A stretch of 64,000 nt of DNA, from NCBI RefSeq assembly GCF_004001045.1, contig NZ_BIMK01000016.1:80751-144750 (forward strand), given 5' to 3'. The stretch is from Paenibacillus chibensis (lineage in GTDB: Bacteria; Bacillota; Bacilli; Paenibacillales; Paenibacillaceae). Of this stretch, positions 1-8,458 are shown piece by piece. Under the pieces are notes generated by a model. It made no database searches. It saw only the letters and a program-made list of their open reading frames with translations, and had not been told where the DNA came from. Within the stretch, counting starts at the first letter, position 1. Each line of letters opens with the position of its first letter. The translations under genes and the position numbers were made by a program.

Positions 1-307
1 TGCTGTTGCCGTAGTTGTGCTTCATGATAACCGTCTCAATGGCATGGTCGTCATGAAGGCCGAAAAGGAACTTCACAGTTCCGTCCTTCGACTCCATCTT
101 GGTAATCTCGCTCAGCGTAACGAACTCGAACTGGTCCTCCAGCTTCTTGCGAAGCTCCTTGGACAGGTTCGTCATTTCCTCAAAGTTATCTACTCTTTTT
201 ACATAGAGCCAGTCGAAGATCTGCCCGGCGCGAAACGCGGGCTCTCCGTTTTCCTTGGCCCATTCCTGGAGATCATCCAGGTTCAAGTCATATATAAAAG
301 GCTTCAT
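1..307 (-). CDS. rlmN: 23S rRNA (adenine-C2)-methyltransferase RlmN, N-terminal part (runs off the window)
   Basis: Only the first 102 codons are present; the gene continues beyond base 1. The protein begins MKPFIYDLNLDDLQEWAKEN and continues with PAFRAGQIFDWLYVKRV, the usual N-terminal accessory domain of the RlmN family. The radical-SAM CxxxCxxC motif would lie outside the window. RlmN methylates A2503 of 23S rRNA and A37 of some tRNAs. The start is ATG at 305-307 with an AGGTG ribosome-binding site. It lies downstream of rsmB as in Bacillus subtilis (yloM-yloN), but a terminator-like hairpin and a good promoter separate the two, so it probably has its own transcript. Confidence 0.93.
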   Translation of the reverse strand, partial: MKPFIYDLNLDDLQEWAKENGEPAFRAGQIFDWLYVKRVDNFEEMTNLSKELRKKLEDQFEFVTLSEITKMESKDGTVKFLFGLHDDHAIETVIMKHNYGNS

Positions 308-360
308 TTTATCACACCTGTCTTTTATCATTCATATGCATATTGTTTCTCATTCTTCCT

Positions 361-389
361 ATTTTAACACAAATAAAAGTAGCGGTAAA
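361..389 (-). promoter_or_regulatory. Predicted sigma-A promoter of rlmN
   Basis: On the minus strand: -35 TTTACC (384-389), 17-base spacer, -10 TAAAAT (361-366) with an extended TGT. It sits between the rsmB hairpin and the rlmN start. Confidence 0.6.
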
Positions 390-390
390 A

Positions 391-423
391 GAGAAAGCCC
401 GCCAAAGCTAAAGGCCCAGCGGG
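391..423 (-). terminator. Predicted intrinsic terminator after rsmB
   Basis: Minus-strand stem CCCGC/GCGGG (419-423 and 398-402) around a G+C-rich loop, followed by a T-rich tail. The stem is short, so efficiency is uncertain. Confidence 0.55.
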
Positions 424-459
424 ATCATTTAAGCTGCTTCGATTGCGTCTTGCAATAGT

Positions 460-1833
460 TTAGAAGAATCTTTGGAGTCTGGCAATATAAAATCCGTCGC
501 TATGATAGTCCTGCGGCAGAATTTGCACGCCCGCCCCCTGACCGACCGAACGAAGCTTGCCCCATTCCTCGCTGGAATCCTCCGCAATGCCGAATCCGGG
601 ATGGGTTTGCAGAAAATGCTGCACCGTTCTTTCATTTTCTTCCGGATCAATGGTGCATGTGCTGTACACGAGAACCCCTCCGACACGGAGCAAAGCGGAA
701 ACCGAGTCCAGCAGCTTGCGCTGCAGGCTTGCGATTTCGCTGATGTCCCCTGCCGTTTTTGTCCACTTCAGATCAGGCTTGCGCCGGATGACGCCAAGAC
801 CTGAACAGGGAGCATCAAGCAATATCCGATCGAACGAGCCGGCAGGGTATTGTTCCGCAAGTTCCAGCGCGTTCCCCGTTACGGTATGGATGCTGTCCAA
901 GCCCAGCCGCTCCGCCTGTTCGCCGATCAGGCTGCGCTTGTGCTCATGCAGATCGTTGGCGATGATTTCACCTTGATCCTGCATAAGCTCCGCCATATGG
1001 GCGGTTTTACCGCCCGGTGCGGCGCAGCAATCCAGCACTTTCATGCCGGGTGCCGGACCGACCGCGCCTCCGACCAGCATGGAGCTTTCGTCCTGAACGG
1101 AAATCTGTCCTTCCCGATACCAATCGGTAAGCGCCATATTGCCGCCGCTGAGTACCAGAATCCCTTCGGGGGACAAGTCGGAAGGAACCGCTTCAAATCC
1201 GGCTTCCTTCATTTCGGCGAGCATCTGATCCCGGCTGATCATCGTGGTGTTGACCCGGACGCTTACGCTCGGAGGCTCGTTGTTGGCCCGGCAGATGGCT
1301 TCCGCTCCTTCTTCGCCATACTGGCTGATCCAGCGCTCGACCATCCACTGCGGATGGGAATGCGCAAGCGCGATCCGTTCGGCCGCAGGCAGGTCATGCG
1401 GCAGGACCAGCTCCTCCCGGTTTCTCAGAATATTCCTGAGCACTCCGTTCACCATGCCGGATATTCCTTGATGTCCCCGGCGCTTCGCCAGATTGACCGC
1501 CTCGTTCACGACGGCATGCGGAGGAATCCGGTCCAGGTACATCATTTGATACAAGCTGAGCCGCAGCAAACTCCGTACCCATGGCTGCAGCTTTTTCAGT
1601 CCTTTGGCTACAAAGCGTTCCAAAAAATAGTCCAGCGTATTCAGGCGTGAAATCGTGCCATATACCAGCTCCGTAGCAAGGCCCGAGTCCTCTCTCGACA
1701 GGGAGGCTCGCTGCAGGGCAGCGTTCAGCTGCAAATTGCTGTATGCCCCTTCCTGTTCCACACGGGTCAATACATCCATGGCAAGCTCCCGTGCCGAGGT
1801 CCGCGGCTTGCCTTGACCTTGATGCGGGCTCAC
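460..1833 (-). CDS. rsmB: 16S rRNA (cytosine967-C5)-methyltransferase RsmB
   Basis: Predicted 457 aa. It has an N-terminal NusB-like RNA-binding domain (about residues 10-140) and a C-terminal SAM-dependent Rossmann methyltransferase domain. SAM motif I reads VLDCCAAPGGKT; the two catalytic cysteines of m5C methyltransferases are in DAPCSGLG and YSTCTIDPEENE. It modifies C967 of 16S rRNA using SAM. The start is GTG at 1831-1833, and GTGA overlaps the fmt stop by four bases, which indicates translational coupling. It is the last gene of the priA-def-fmt-rsmB run, as in Bacillus. Confidence 0.95.
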   Translation of the reverse strand: MSPHQGQGKPRTSARELAMDVLTRVEQEGAYSNLQLNAALQRASLSREDSGLATELVYGTISRLNTLDYFLERFVAKGLKKLQPWVRSLLRLSLYQMMYLDRIPPHAVVNEAVNLAKRRGHQGISGMVNGVLRNILRNREELVLPHDLPAAERIALAHSHPQWMVERWISQYGEEGAEAICRANNEPPSVSVRVNTTMISRDQMLAEMKEAGFEAVPSDLSPEGILVLSGGNMALTDWYREGQISVQDESSMLVGGAVGPAPGMKVLDCCAAPGGKTAHMAELMQDQGEIIANDLHEHKRSLIGEQAERLGLDSIHTVTGNALELAEQYPAGSFDRILLDAPCSGLGVIRRKPDLKWTKTAGDISEIASLQRKLLDSVSALLRVGGVLVYSTCTIDPEENERTVQHFLQTHPGFGIAEDSSEEWGKLRSVGQGAGVQILPQDYHSDGFYIARLQRFF

Positions 1834-2762
1834 TCGAGCACCGTCCCCGGTGTCATCGTGTTGCCCCGCACGAACTCGGCGGCATCCATCTGCTTCTTAC
1901 CGCTGGGCTGGATACGCGTCAGCCAGAGGGACGCGTCCCCGGTTTTGACCTCGATTCCCTGCTCGGCAAGCTGAAGCACCGTCCCGGGCGCTGCCTCCTT
2001 GGACGCTTTTTCCGCTTTGCGGGAAGACCATACCTTAAAGACATCGCTGTTCCAGAGTGTAAAGCCGCCTGAGAAAGGGACCAGACCACGGATCTGGTTG
2101 TAGATATCGACCGTCGACCGGTTCCAGTCGATCTTCTCGTCTTCGCGCTTCAGATTGGGCGCATAGGTAGCCTGCTGCTCATCCTGGACCTGCGCCTCAA
2201 GCTTTCCAGCGGTCAGCCGCGGCATCTGTTCCTTCAGCAGGTCCGCGCCGGCGATGCTCAGCTTGTCAAACAGCGTACCGGACGTGTCCTCTTCTTCAAT
2301 CGATACCTTGACCTGGGCGATCATGTCGCCGGTGTCCAATCCTTCGGCCATATACATCAAGGTAATACCCGTTTCGGTTTCACCATTAATGATGCAGCGC
2401 TGAATGGGGGCTCCGCCCCGATATTTCGGAAGCAGCGAGCCGTGAACGTTCACACAGCCGTTTGCAGGCAAGTCCAGCACCGCTTTGGGAAGGATTTGCC
2501 CATAAGCCGCCGTCACGATCAGATCCGGCTTGTAAGCGGCGAGCTCCGCCACGGCTTCGGGATTGCGCATGCGCTGCGGCTGCAGCACCGGGATGCCATG
2601 CTCCAGAGCCACCTCTTTGACCGGCGTGGGCGTCAACACCTTTTTGCGGCCTTGCGGCCGGTCCGGCTGGGTTACGACGGCAACGACGTTATACCCTTCG
2701 GCCAGCAGCATCCGCAGACTGGGGACCGCAAAAGCCGGCGTCCCCATGAATACGATATTCAT
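1830..2762 (-). CDS. fmt: Methionyl-tRNA formyltransferase
   Basis: Predicted 310 aa, normal for the family. It formylates initiator Met-tRNA using 10-formyl-THF. The catalytic core is visible as HGSLLPKYRGGAPI (catalytic His), preceded by the Asn of NGCVN, and GLDTGDM (catalytic Asp); the C-terminal part is the tRNA-binding barrel. It starts ATG at 2760-2762, six bases after the def stop codon, and overlaps rsmB at its end. Neighbouring def encodes the enzyme that removes the formyl group later, so the pair covers both ends of the N-formyl cycle. Confidence 0.96.
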   Translation of the reverse strand: MNIVFMGTPAFAVPSLRMLLAEGYNVVAVVTQPDRPQGRKKVLTPTPVKEVALEHGIPVLQPQRMRNPEAVAELAAYKPDLIVTAAYGQILPKAVLDLPANGCVNVHGSLLPKYRGGAPIQRCIINGETETGITLMYMAEGLDTGDMIAQVKVSIEEEDTSGTLFDKLSIAGADLLKEQMPRLTAGKLEAQVQDEQQATYAPNLKREDEKIDWNRSTVDIYNQIRGLVPFSGGFTLWNSDVFKVWSSRKAEKASKEAAPGTVLQLAEQGIEVKTGDASLWLTRIQPSGKKQMDAAEFVRGNTMTPGTVLE

Positions 2763-2768
2763 CAGCCA

Positions 2769-3251
2769 TTACTCCCTTCCGGAACGTTCAGGCACGTACT
2801 CATATACTTTTTCCGCGATATCGGTAAACAGCACGCCATCCAAATGGTCAATTTCGTGCTGGAAACAACGCGACAGAAGGCCCGTACCTGTAATGGTCAC
2901 TTCTTTTCCATTTTCGTCGAGTCCCTTTACCGTGACTTTCTCTGCGCGACGCACATCCCCGTTAAAGCCTGGAATGCTCAGGCAGCCCTCGGGACCGAAC
3001 TGCTCCCCTTCTTTTTCAACGATCACCGGGTTTACCATCTTGATCAACCCTTGTTCGTCACCCACGTCCACCACAATGAGACGCTTCAAAATGCCGACCT
3101 GAGGAGCGGCAAGGCCGACGCCTTCTGCGTCGTACATCGTTTCTGCCATATCGTTCAATAGTTTTTTTACGTTGGGAGTAATTTCTTTCACTTCTTTTGC
3201 AGTTTTATGCAGAACTGCATCCGGTTCTTTTACGATAATGCGGATTGCCAT
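2769..3251 (-). CDS. def: Peptide deformylase
   Basis: Predicted 160 aa. All three signature motifs are present: GVGLAAPQVG (motif 1), EGCLSIPG (motif 2, Cys metal ligand) and QHEIDHLDG (motif 3, two His ligands and catalytic Glu). It removes the N-formyl group from nascent proteins. An in-frame ATG exists 27 bases upstream, but the ATG at 3249-3251 has a GGAAGG ribosome-binding site at good spacing and matches the usual start MAIR, so I use it. Confidence 0.95.
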   Translation of the reverse strand: MAIRIIVKEPDAVLHKTAKEVKEITPNVKKLLNDMAETMYDAEGVGLAAPQVGILKRLIVVDVGDEQGLIKMVNPVIVEKEGEQFGPEGCLSIPGFNGDVRRAEKVTVKGLDENGKEVTITGTGLLSRCFQHEIDHLDGVLFTDIAEKVYEYVPERSGRE

Positions 3252-3340
3252 GGTGACACCTTCCTTATGGGTATTCATGTGTGGATCCTACTGCATCCTC
3301 ATGTATTGCATTCATTGGATTTCTTTAGAAATGACGGGAA

Positions 3341-5890
3341 TTACATCAACATTTGCGGGTCTACGTCGATGCTGATCTGAAGCTTCTGGCCTTGGGCGGT
3401 ATCCTCAAGCTGCTCGGCAGCTTCCTGCACCAGTCCGACGGCGTCGATATTCCCACGCCATTTTACCATACATTGAAATCTGTATCTATTTTTTATCCGG
3501 GGAATCGGCGAAGCGACCGGTCCCAGCACGTCAAAGGCATCGGCCGTCAGCCGGTCCAGGCTGCCGTACCAGCCGCGCTGCCTTGCTTTCCCCTGCAGCA
3601 CGGACACCATATTCTCGGCCATTCGCACCAGCAGCGGCAGCTGCTCATGGGTCAGGGTCACGAGAATCAGGCGGCAATACGGCGGATAATGAAGATTCCT
3701 TCTATGCTTCAGCTCATCTCGCACAAAGGAAAGATAATCATGCTGACTGGCATGGATAATGGAATAATGATCCGGTGTATAAGACTGGATAAACACCTCG
3801 CCCGGCAGCTGATGGCGTCCCGCCCTTCCGGCGACCTGCGTCAGGAGCTGGAAGGTTTTCTCGCCAGCCCGGAAATCCGGGAGATTGAGTGCCGAATCCG
3901 CGGTAATGACCCCAACCAGCGTCACATCCGGGAAGTCGAGGCCTTTGGCAACCATTTGCGTTCCGAGCAGCACGTCGGCTTTTTTGTCGCGAAACTGCTT
4001 CAGCAGCTTCTCATGCGAGCCTTTTTCCGTGGTCGTATCCACATCCATGCGGATAACCCGGATTCCGGGAAAAAGCTTAGCCAGCTCCTCCTCCACCCGC
4101 TGCGTGCCTGTGCCGAAGTAGCGGATATGTTCACTCCCGCAGTCCGGGCAGACCGACGGTGCCGGTTCGGCGTAACCGCAATAATGGCAGCGCAAATGGT
4201 TTGATTTTTGATGGTAGGTCAAGGAGATATCGCATTCCGGACAGCCGGCCACATAACCGCAGCTGCGGCACATGACAAAGGTCGAATATCCCCGCCGGTT
4301 CAGCAGCAGCACGATCTGTTCCTTCCGATCCAGACGCACCTGAATCGCTTGATGCAGGTCGCGGCTGAACATCGAACGGTTGCCCTCCTTCAGCTCTTCG
4401 CGCATATCGACGATCTGCACGGCCGGCAGCTCGTTGCCGAGTGCCCTGTGCTTCATCTCCAGCAGCATCGGAGCGAAGTTGTCGTCCGACTGCGACCGGG
4501 CCGCGTGATAGCTTTCCAGCGAAGGCGTCGCCGAGCCCAAAATAACGGCGGCTCCCTGCTGCTGCGCCCGTTTGACCGCTACGTCTCTCGCATGGTACTT
4601 GGGACTTTCCTCCTGTTTGTAGGAAGTTTCATGCTCTTCATCCATAATAATGAGTCCGATATGTTCAAATGGCGCAAACACCGCGGAGCGGGCTCCGATC
4701 GCTACCTTCACCCTGCCTTCGCGGATTTTCCGCCATTCATCGTAGCGTTCTCCGCCGGAAAGGCGGCTGTGCATGACGGCTACCTGGTCACCGAAGCGGC
4801 CCTTGAACCGCTCCACCATCTGCGGTGTCAACGAAATCTCCGGTACAAGCACAATGGCTTGACGGTCCTGTGCGATGCAGTGCTGAATCGTCTGCAGGTA
4901 GATTTCCGTTTTGCCGCTCCCGGTTACGCCATGCAGCAGGAACACGCCATGACGACGGGCATCCAGCGTTTCGCGAATGCGGTCATAGGCCGTTTGCTGC
5001 TCCTCGTTGAGCTCCAGCGGAACCGACGGCTTGAACCGGCGCCCCCTGTACGGATCGCGAAACACTTCCACATCTTCGATCGTCACATACCCCTTGTCAG
5101 CCAGGCCCTTCACGGTTGCTGCCGACACCTGCAGCGAGGCAAGGATTTCTTTTAATGGAAGGGGCAGCAGCTCCTTCATTTCGAGAATGAACTGCAGCAC
5201 CTCCCGCTGCCGCTGCGCCTTGGCTGGAAACTCGTCCAGCGCAGCCTCCGCCGCCTCGGCATCCACGGCCAAATCCACGGCCTTGAGCATTTTCTTCTGA
5301 AGCTTATCCTTAATGGACTGATTCTCCTGCAGCACACCTTTGCGGAGCAGGGCTTTGATCGTATCCGCATGATCCGGGAAAGTCCGGCTCAAATGCTGAG
5401 CGGGAACTTCCCCTTTTTGGCCGACATACGCTACTATGGTCCGGACTTCCTCCGGCGGTTCTGATGAAATGCGTACCAGCGAGCCAGCATACTCCCCCTC
5501 ATCAGGATCAGCGTCAGAAGGAGCTCCAAGAGAAATATATCTTTCAGCCTTGCCTTTCAGAGCCGTCGGCACCATGACCTGCAGCGCCGTAATATACCGG
5601 CATGCATATTTGCGGCTCATCCATTCAGCTAGCTGCACAAGCTCCGGCGACAGCGGAGCAACCACATCCAGCACTTCCTGAATGGCCTTCAGCCGCATGC
5701 CCCCCGGTGAAGGCTTATCCTGCAGCCCGACAACAAATCCCTGCACGGTCCGGTGTCCGAAAGGAACGCCTACCCGACTTCCTATCTCGATCCAAGCCCG
5801 CATGGATTCCGGGATAAGATAATCGAAAGGACGGTCGGTGTCCTTCACGGGAACATCGACGATCACTTTGGCCACTTGCGGCAGCATCAT
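3341..5890 (-). CDS. priA: Primosomal replication-restart helicase PriA
   Basis: Predicted 849 aa. A 3'-to-5' superfamily 2 helicase that reloads the replisome at stalled forks. Domains in order: N-terminal 3' DNA-binding domain, winged helix, helicase lobe 1 with Walker A GVTGSGKTE and DEEH box, and a zinc-binding insertion with eight cysteines as four CxxC pairs (CRSC, CPEC, CHYC, CPDC), then helicase lobe 2. Candidate starts are TTG 5893, ATG 5890 and ATG 5887; ATG 5890 overlaps the coaBC stop as TGATG and has GGAGAGG seven bases upstream, so coupling is likely. Confidence 0.95.
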   Translation of the reverse strand: MMLPQVAKVIVDVPVKDTDRPFDYLIPESMRAWIEIGSRVGVPFGHRTVQGFVVGLQDKPSPGGMRLKAIQEVLDVVAPLSPELVQLAEWMSRKYACRYITALQVMVPTALKGKAERYISLGAPSDADPDEGEYAGSLVRISSEPPEEVRTIVAYVGQKGEVPAQHLSRTFPDHADTIKALLRKGVLQENQSIKDKLQKKMLKAVDLAVDAEAAEAALDEFPAKAQRQREVLQFILEMKELLPLPLKEILASLQVSAATVKGLADKGYVTIEDVEVFRDPYRGRRFKPSVPLELNEEQQTAYDRIRETLDARRHGVFLLHGVTGSGKTEIYLQTIQHCIAQDRQAIVLVPEISLTPQMVERFKGRFGDQVAVMHSRLSGGERYDEWRKIREGRVKVAIGARSAVFAPFEHIGLIIMDEEHETSYKQEESPKYHARDVAVKRAQQQGAAVILGSATPSLESYHAARSQSDDNFAPMLLEMKHRALGNELPAVQIVDMREELKEGNRSMFSRDLHQAIQVRLDRKEQIVLLLNRRGYSTFVMCRSCGYVAGCPECDISLTYHQKSNHLRCHYCGYAEPAPSVCPDCGSEHIRYFGTGTQRVEEELAKLFPGIRVIRMDVDTTTEKGSHEKLLKQFRDKKADVLLGTQMVAKGLDFPDVTLVGVITADSALNLPDFRAGEKTFQLLTQVAGRAGRHQLPGEVFIQSYTPDHYSIIHASQHDYLSFVRDELKHRRNLHYPPYCRLILVTLTHEQLPLLVRMAENMVSVLQGKARQRGWYGSLDRLTADAFDVLGPVASPIPRIKNRYRFQCMVKWRGNIDAVGLVQEAAEQLEDTAQGQKLQISIDVDPQMLM

Positions 5891-7110
5891 CAATTCGCCT
5901 CTCCGTTCATGCGGCGTGCTGCGATGGTAAGAAGTCTGCGGGCGACTTCGTCCTTGGACATCACGGGCATCTGCTCGACAAGACCTCCGGCGTCATACAC
6001 CTGGACGATATTCGTATCCGAACGGAAGCCAGCCCCTTCAGCCGTCACGTCATTGGCTACGATCAGATCGCAATTTTTGCGGACGAGCTTGTCTTTGGCG
6101 AAAGCTTCCACTTGATGGGTCTCGGCCGCAAAGCCGATCAAAAATTGATTCGTCTTGCTTTTGCCGAGCTGCTCGAGAATATCTACCGTTTTGACGAGCT
6201 CAAGCGTCATCGTGTCGCCCTTTTTCTTGATCTTGCTGCTCGCCGTTTCGGCCGGCCGGTAATCGGCCACCGCTGCGGCCTTGATCACCAGATCGCTGTC
6301 CTGCCAATGTCTCAGGACCGCTTCATACATATCTTCCGCGGATTGCACCGCTTCCGCATCGATCCCCGCTGGCGGCGGCGAATCGGTGTGTCCGTGGATC
6401 AAGTGAACCGTGGCCCCCATTTGCTGGGCTGCCTTGGCAAGGGCAAAGCCCATTTTGCCCGAGGAATCATTCGTGATGTAGCGAACCGGATCAATCCGTT
6501 CGATCGTCCCGCCGGACGTGACAATCACTTTTTTTCCTTCTAAAAGCTTCGCCCCGTCATCCTCTTTCTCGGCAAAAAAGCGTTCCACCACGGCTACAAT
6601 GCTCTCGGGCTCTTCCATGCGTCCTTTGCCGACATAACCGCAAGCAAGCAGTCCTTCGCCCGGCTCGATCATCATGACGCCGCGCCGTTCCAGCGTCTTC
6701 ATATTCTCCTGTACCGCCGGATGCCCATACATATGCACATTCATGGCCGGAGCGATCATCACCGGTGCCATGGTCGCCAGAAGCGTCGTCGACAGCATGT
6801 CATCCGCCAGTCCGTGAGCCATTTTGGCGATCATATTGGCCGTCGCCGGGGCAATCAGCACTAAATCCGCTGCATCCGCAAGACGGATATGGTTGACCAC
6901 GGACGGGTCCCTTTCGTCAAACGTATCGCTGAAGACCGCGTTTTTGGATAATACCTGAAGGGTCATTTCCGTAATGAACTCTTTGGCCGAGGAGGTCATG
7001 ATGACATGCACATCCGCCCCCTTTTGCACCAGCTTGCTGCAGAGACTGGCCGCTTTATACGCCGCAATTCCGCCTGTAACGCCCAGAACAATCGTCTTCC
7101 CGTTTAACAT
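5890..7110 (-). CDS. coaBC: Bifunctional phosphopantothenoylcysteine decarboxylase / phosphopantothenate-cysteine ligase
   Basis: Predicted 406 aa. Two consecutive steps of coenzyme A synthesis. The N-terminal flavoprotein decarboxylase half (about 1-185) has GGIAAYKA, PAMNVHMY and the catalytic-Cys segment ACGYVGKGRM; the C-terminal ligase half has the nucleotide-binding TSGGTIERIDPVRYITN and the lysine-rich KIKKK. The upstream in-frame ATG at 7152 lacks a ribosome-binding site and falls inside a terminator hairpin, whereas ATG 7108-7110 follows AGAGGGG and gives the usual N-terminus MLNGKTIVLGVTGG. Confidence 0.95.
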   Translation of the reverse strand: MLNGKTIVLGVTGGIAAYKAASLCSKLVQKGADVHVIMTSSAKEFITEMTLQVLSKNAVFSDTFDERDPSVVNHIRLADAADLVLIAPATANMIAKMAHGLADDMLSTTLLATMAPVMIAPAMNVHMYGHPAVQENMKTLERRGVMMIEPGEGLLACGYVGKGRMEEPESIVAVVERFFAEKEDDGAKLLEGKKVIVTSGGTIERIDPVRYITNDSSGKMGFALAKAAQQMGATVHLIHGHTDSPPPAGIDAEAVQSAEDMYEAVLRHWQDSDLVIKAAAVADYRPAETASSKIKKKGDTMTLELVKTVDILEQLGKSKTNQFLIGFAAETHQVEAFAKDKLVRKNCDLIVANDVTAEGAGFRSDTNIVQVYDAGGLVEQMPVMSKDEVARRLLTIAARRMNGEAN

Positions 7111-7140
7111 GCAAATCCCCTCTTTCACCCAGGAATAGAG

Positions 7141-7169
7141 AAAAAAATACAACCTTGCGGTTGTATTTT
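7141..7169 (-). terminator. Strong intrinsic terminator or attenuator between rpoZ and coaBC
   Basis: Perfect 11-bp stem AAAATACAACC / GGTTGTATTTT with a 4-base loop; on the minus strand it runs into seven T. It sits only 31 bases upstream of the coaBC start, leaving no room for a promoter after it. Confidence 0.75.
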
Positions 7170-7173
7170 CATA

Positions 7174-7189
7174 CAGCGTCTATTGACGC
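7174..7189 (-). other. Second hairpin in the rpoZ-coaBC leader
   Basis: Perfect inverted repeat AGCGTC-TATT-GACGCT four bases upstream of the terminator hairpin. A further TTCAGC/GCTGAA pair lies near 7240-7254. Together they make the 170-base leader structured. Confidence 0.5.
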
Positions 7190-7281
7190 TTGGACAGGAA
7201 GCAGGCAAACGTGCCCCCCTCCTCGCGATCATAGAATGGTTCAGCACCGCTGAAGCCTTCAAGACTCAGGTCAATTCATGC

Positions 7282-7509
7282 TTAAGGTTTCTTGATTTCG
7301 TCTTTCTCGGTTGCAGGTTCAGGAATGATACGAAGAAGGTCGCCGTAGATTTCCTCAAGAGCCACACCCACGTATTTATGGGATCTCGGATGCTTAAGCT
7401 CGGTTTTTTCGCCCTCGCGCAGCTGTCTGGCACGTCTGGAAGCCGCAACCACCAGCGAATATTTACTATCGACTTTATTCATCATTTCATCAATCGAAGG
7501 ATACAACAT
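7282..7509 (-). CDS. rpoZ: RNA polymerase omega subunit
   Basis: Predicted 75 aa. It begins MLYPSIDEMMNKVDSKYSLV and contains the conserved RRARQL segment of omega. Omega helps assembly and stability of the beta' subunit of RNA polymerase. Start ATG 7507-7509 with AGAGGTGG upstream. It follows gmk with a 42-base gap, the classic gmk-rpoZ arrangement of Firmicutes. Confidence 0.95.
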   Translation of the reverse strand: MLYPSIDEMMNKVDSKYSLVVAASRRARQLREGEKTELKHPRSHKYVGVALEEIYGDLLRIIPEPATEKDEIKKP

Positions 7510-7551
7510 GTAACTGCCACCTCTTCTTATTCAAATGTCTGTATTTACGTC

Positions 7552-8124
7552 CTATCGTCTCACCTTACAATGTTCGGCCACAATAATCGATTCTATTCGT
7601 TTGCAAGCGGAGTCGATCTCGTCATTCACGACAGCATAGTCGTAATGCTGCATCAAACTGATCTCATCGACTGCAACCGACATGCGGTGATCAATTGTCG
7701 CCTGGCTTTCCGTACCGCGTCCCTGGATACGGTCCTTCAGCTCGTCAAGCGATGGCGGCAGCAGGAAGATAAATACGCCCTCCGGGAACTTTTCCTTTAC
7801 CTGCAGCGCTCCCTGTACCTCGATCTCCAAAATAATATCATTGCCGCTTTCGAGCGTCTTTTCCACAAAATCACGTGGCGTACCGTAATAGTTCCCCACG
7901 TATTCCGCATGCTCCAAAAGCTGGTCGTTCTGCATCATATTCATAAACTGCTCGCGGGTTTTGAAGAAGTAATTAACTCCTTCTTCCTCGCCGACCCTCG
8001 GACTCCGGGTCGTAGCCGAAACGGAATATACGAGCTTCGGCAGCTTCCCTCTCAATGCGGTACATACGGTTCCTTTTCCGACCCCGGAAGGTCCGGATAA
8101 CACAAATAATATTCCCTTTGCCAT
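7552..8124 (-). CDS. gmk: Guanylate kinase
   Basis: Predicted 190 aa. Phosphorylates GMP to GDP with ATP. The P-loop GPSGVGKGT is at the N-terminus, followed by the GMP-binding [12 protein letters not shown] segment and the lid region. The open frame extends upstream to 8217, but ATG 8122-8124 has GGGGAG in front, gives the standard start [14 protein letters not shown], and avoids overlap with remA, so I chose it. It is an essential link to GTP and (p)ppGpp metabolism. Confidence 0.95.
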   Translation of the reverse strand: MAKGILFVLSGPSGVGKGTVCTALRGKLPKLVYSVSATTRSPRVGEEEGVNYFFKTREQFMNMMQNDQLLEHAEYVGNYYGTPRDFVEKTLESGNDIILEIEVQGALQVKEKFPEGVFIFLLPPSLDELKDRIQGRGTESQATIDHRMSVAVDEISLMQHYDYAVVNDEIDSACKRIESIIVAEHCKVRR

Positions 8125-8140
8125 ATTACTCCCCAACTCG

Positions 8141-8401
8141 TTATTCGTCATTATCGTCGTCTTTGCTGGACAAGCGGTGTGCAACGGTCTCCGGCTGCAC
8201 CGCGGAAAGGATGACATGATCGCTATCGGTAATGATCACGGCACGCGTCCGGCGTCCGTAAGTCGCATCGATCAGCATATGACGGTCTCTTGCTTCCTGA
8301 ATAATCCTCTTAATCGGTGCTGATTCAGGGCTTACAATGGAAATGATTCGGTTGGCCGATACAATATTCCCGAAGCCGATGTTAATGAGTTTGATTGCCA
8401 T
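8141..8401 (-). CDS. remA: Extracellular matrix regulator RemA (DUF370)
   Basis: Predicted 86 aa, beginning [20 protein letters not shown], almost the same as RemA of Bacillus subtilis, with conserved [10 protein letters not shown] and [12 protein letters not shown]. RemA forms oligomeric rings that bind DNA and activates biofilm matrix and osmoprotection genes in B. subtilis; that role is inferred here. The upstream ATG (8425) is contained in the leader; the ATG at 8399-8401 is preceded by AGGGGG. Sits 16 bases before gmk and after yicC, the conserved order. Confidence 0.93.
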   Translation of the reverse strand: MAIKLINIGFGNIVSANRIISIVSPESAPIKRIIQEARDRHMLIDATYGRRTRAVIITDSDHVILSAVQPETVAHRLSSKDDDNDE

Positions 8402-8458
8402 AATCAGGTTCTTCCCCCTATACATTTGACTCTTGTCTTTTCTGTCGAAATTGCCTGT

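Noticed and set aside
850..1650. Long plus-strand open frame opposite rsmB
   Set aside because: It is the antisense reading of a conserved gene, has no ribosome-binding site and no recognisable motif. The same holds for long antisense frames at 3353-4204, 4208-5155, 10273-11199, 23608-24585, 29337-30338, 31869-32987, 43224-44216, 49681-51087 and 52762-54237.
7120..7230. Minus-strand frame MIARRGARLPASCPS in the rpoZ-coaBC leader
   Set aside because: No ribosome-binding site; it runs through both hairpins. Treated as leader DNA.
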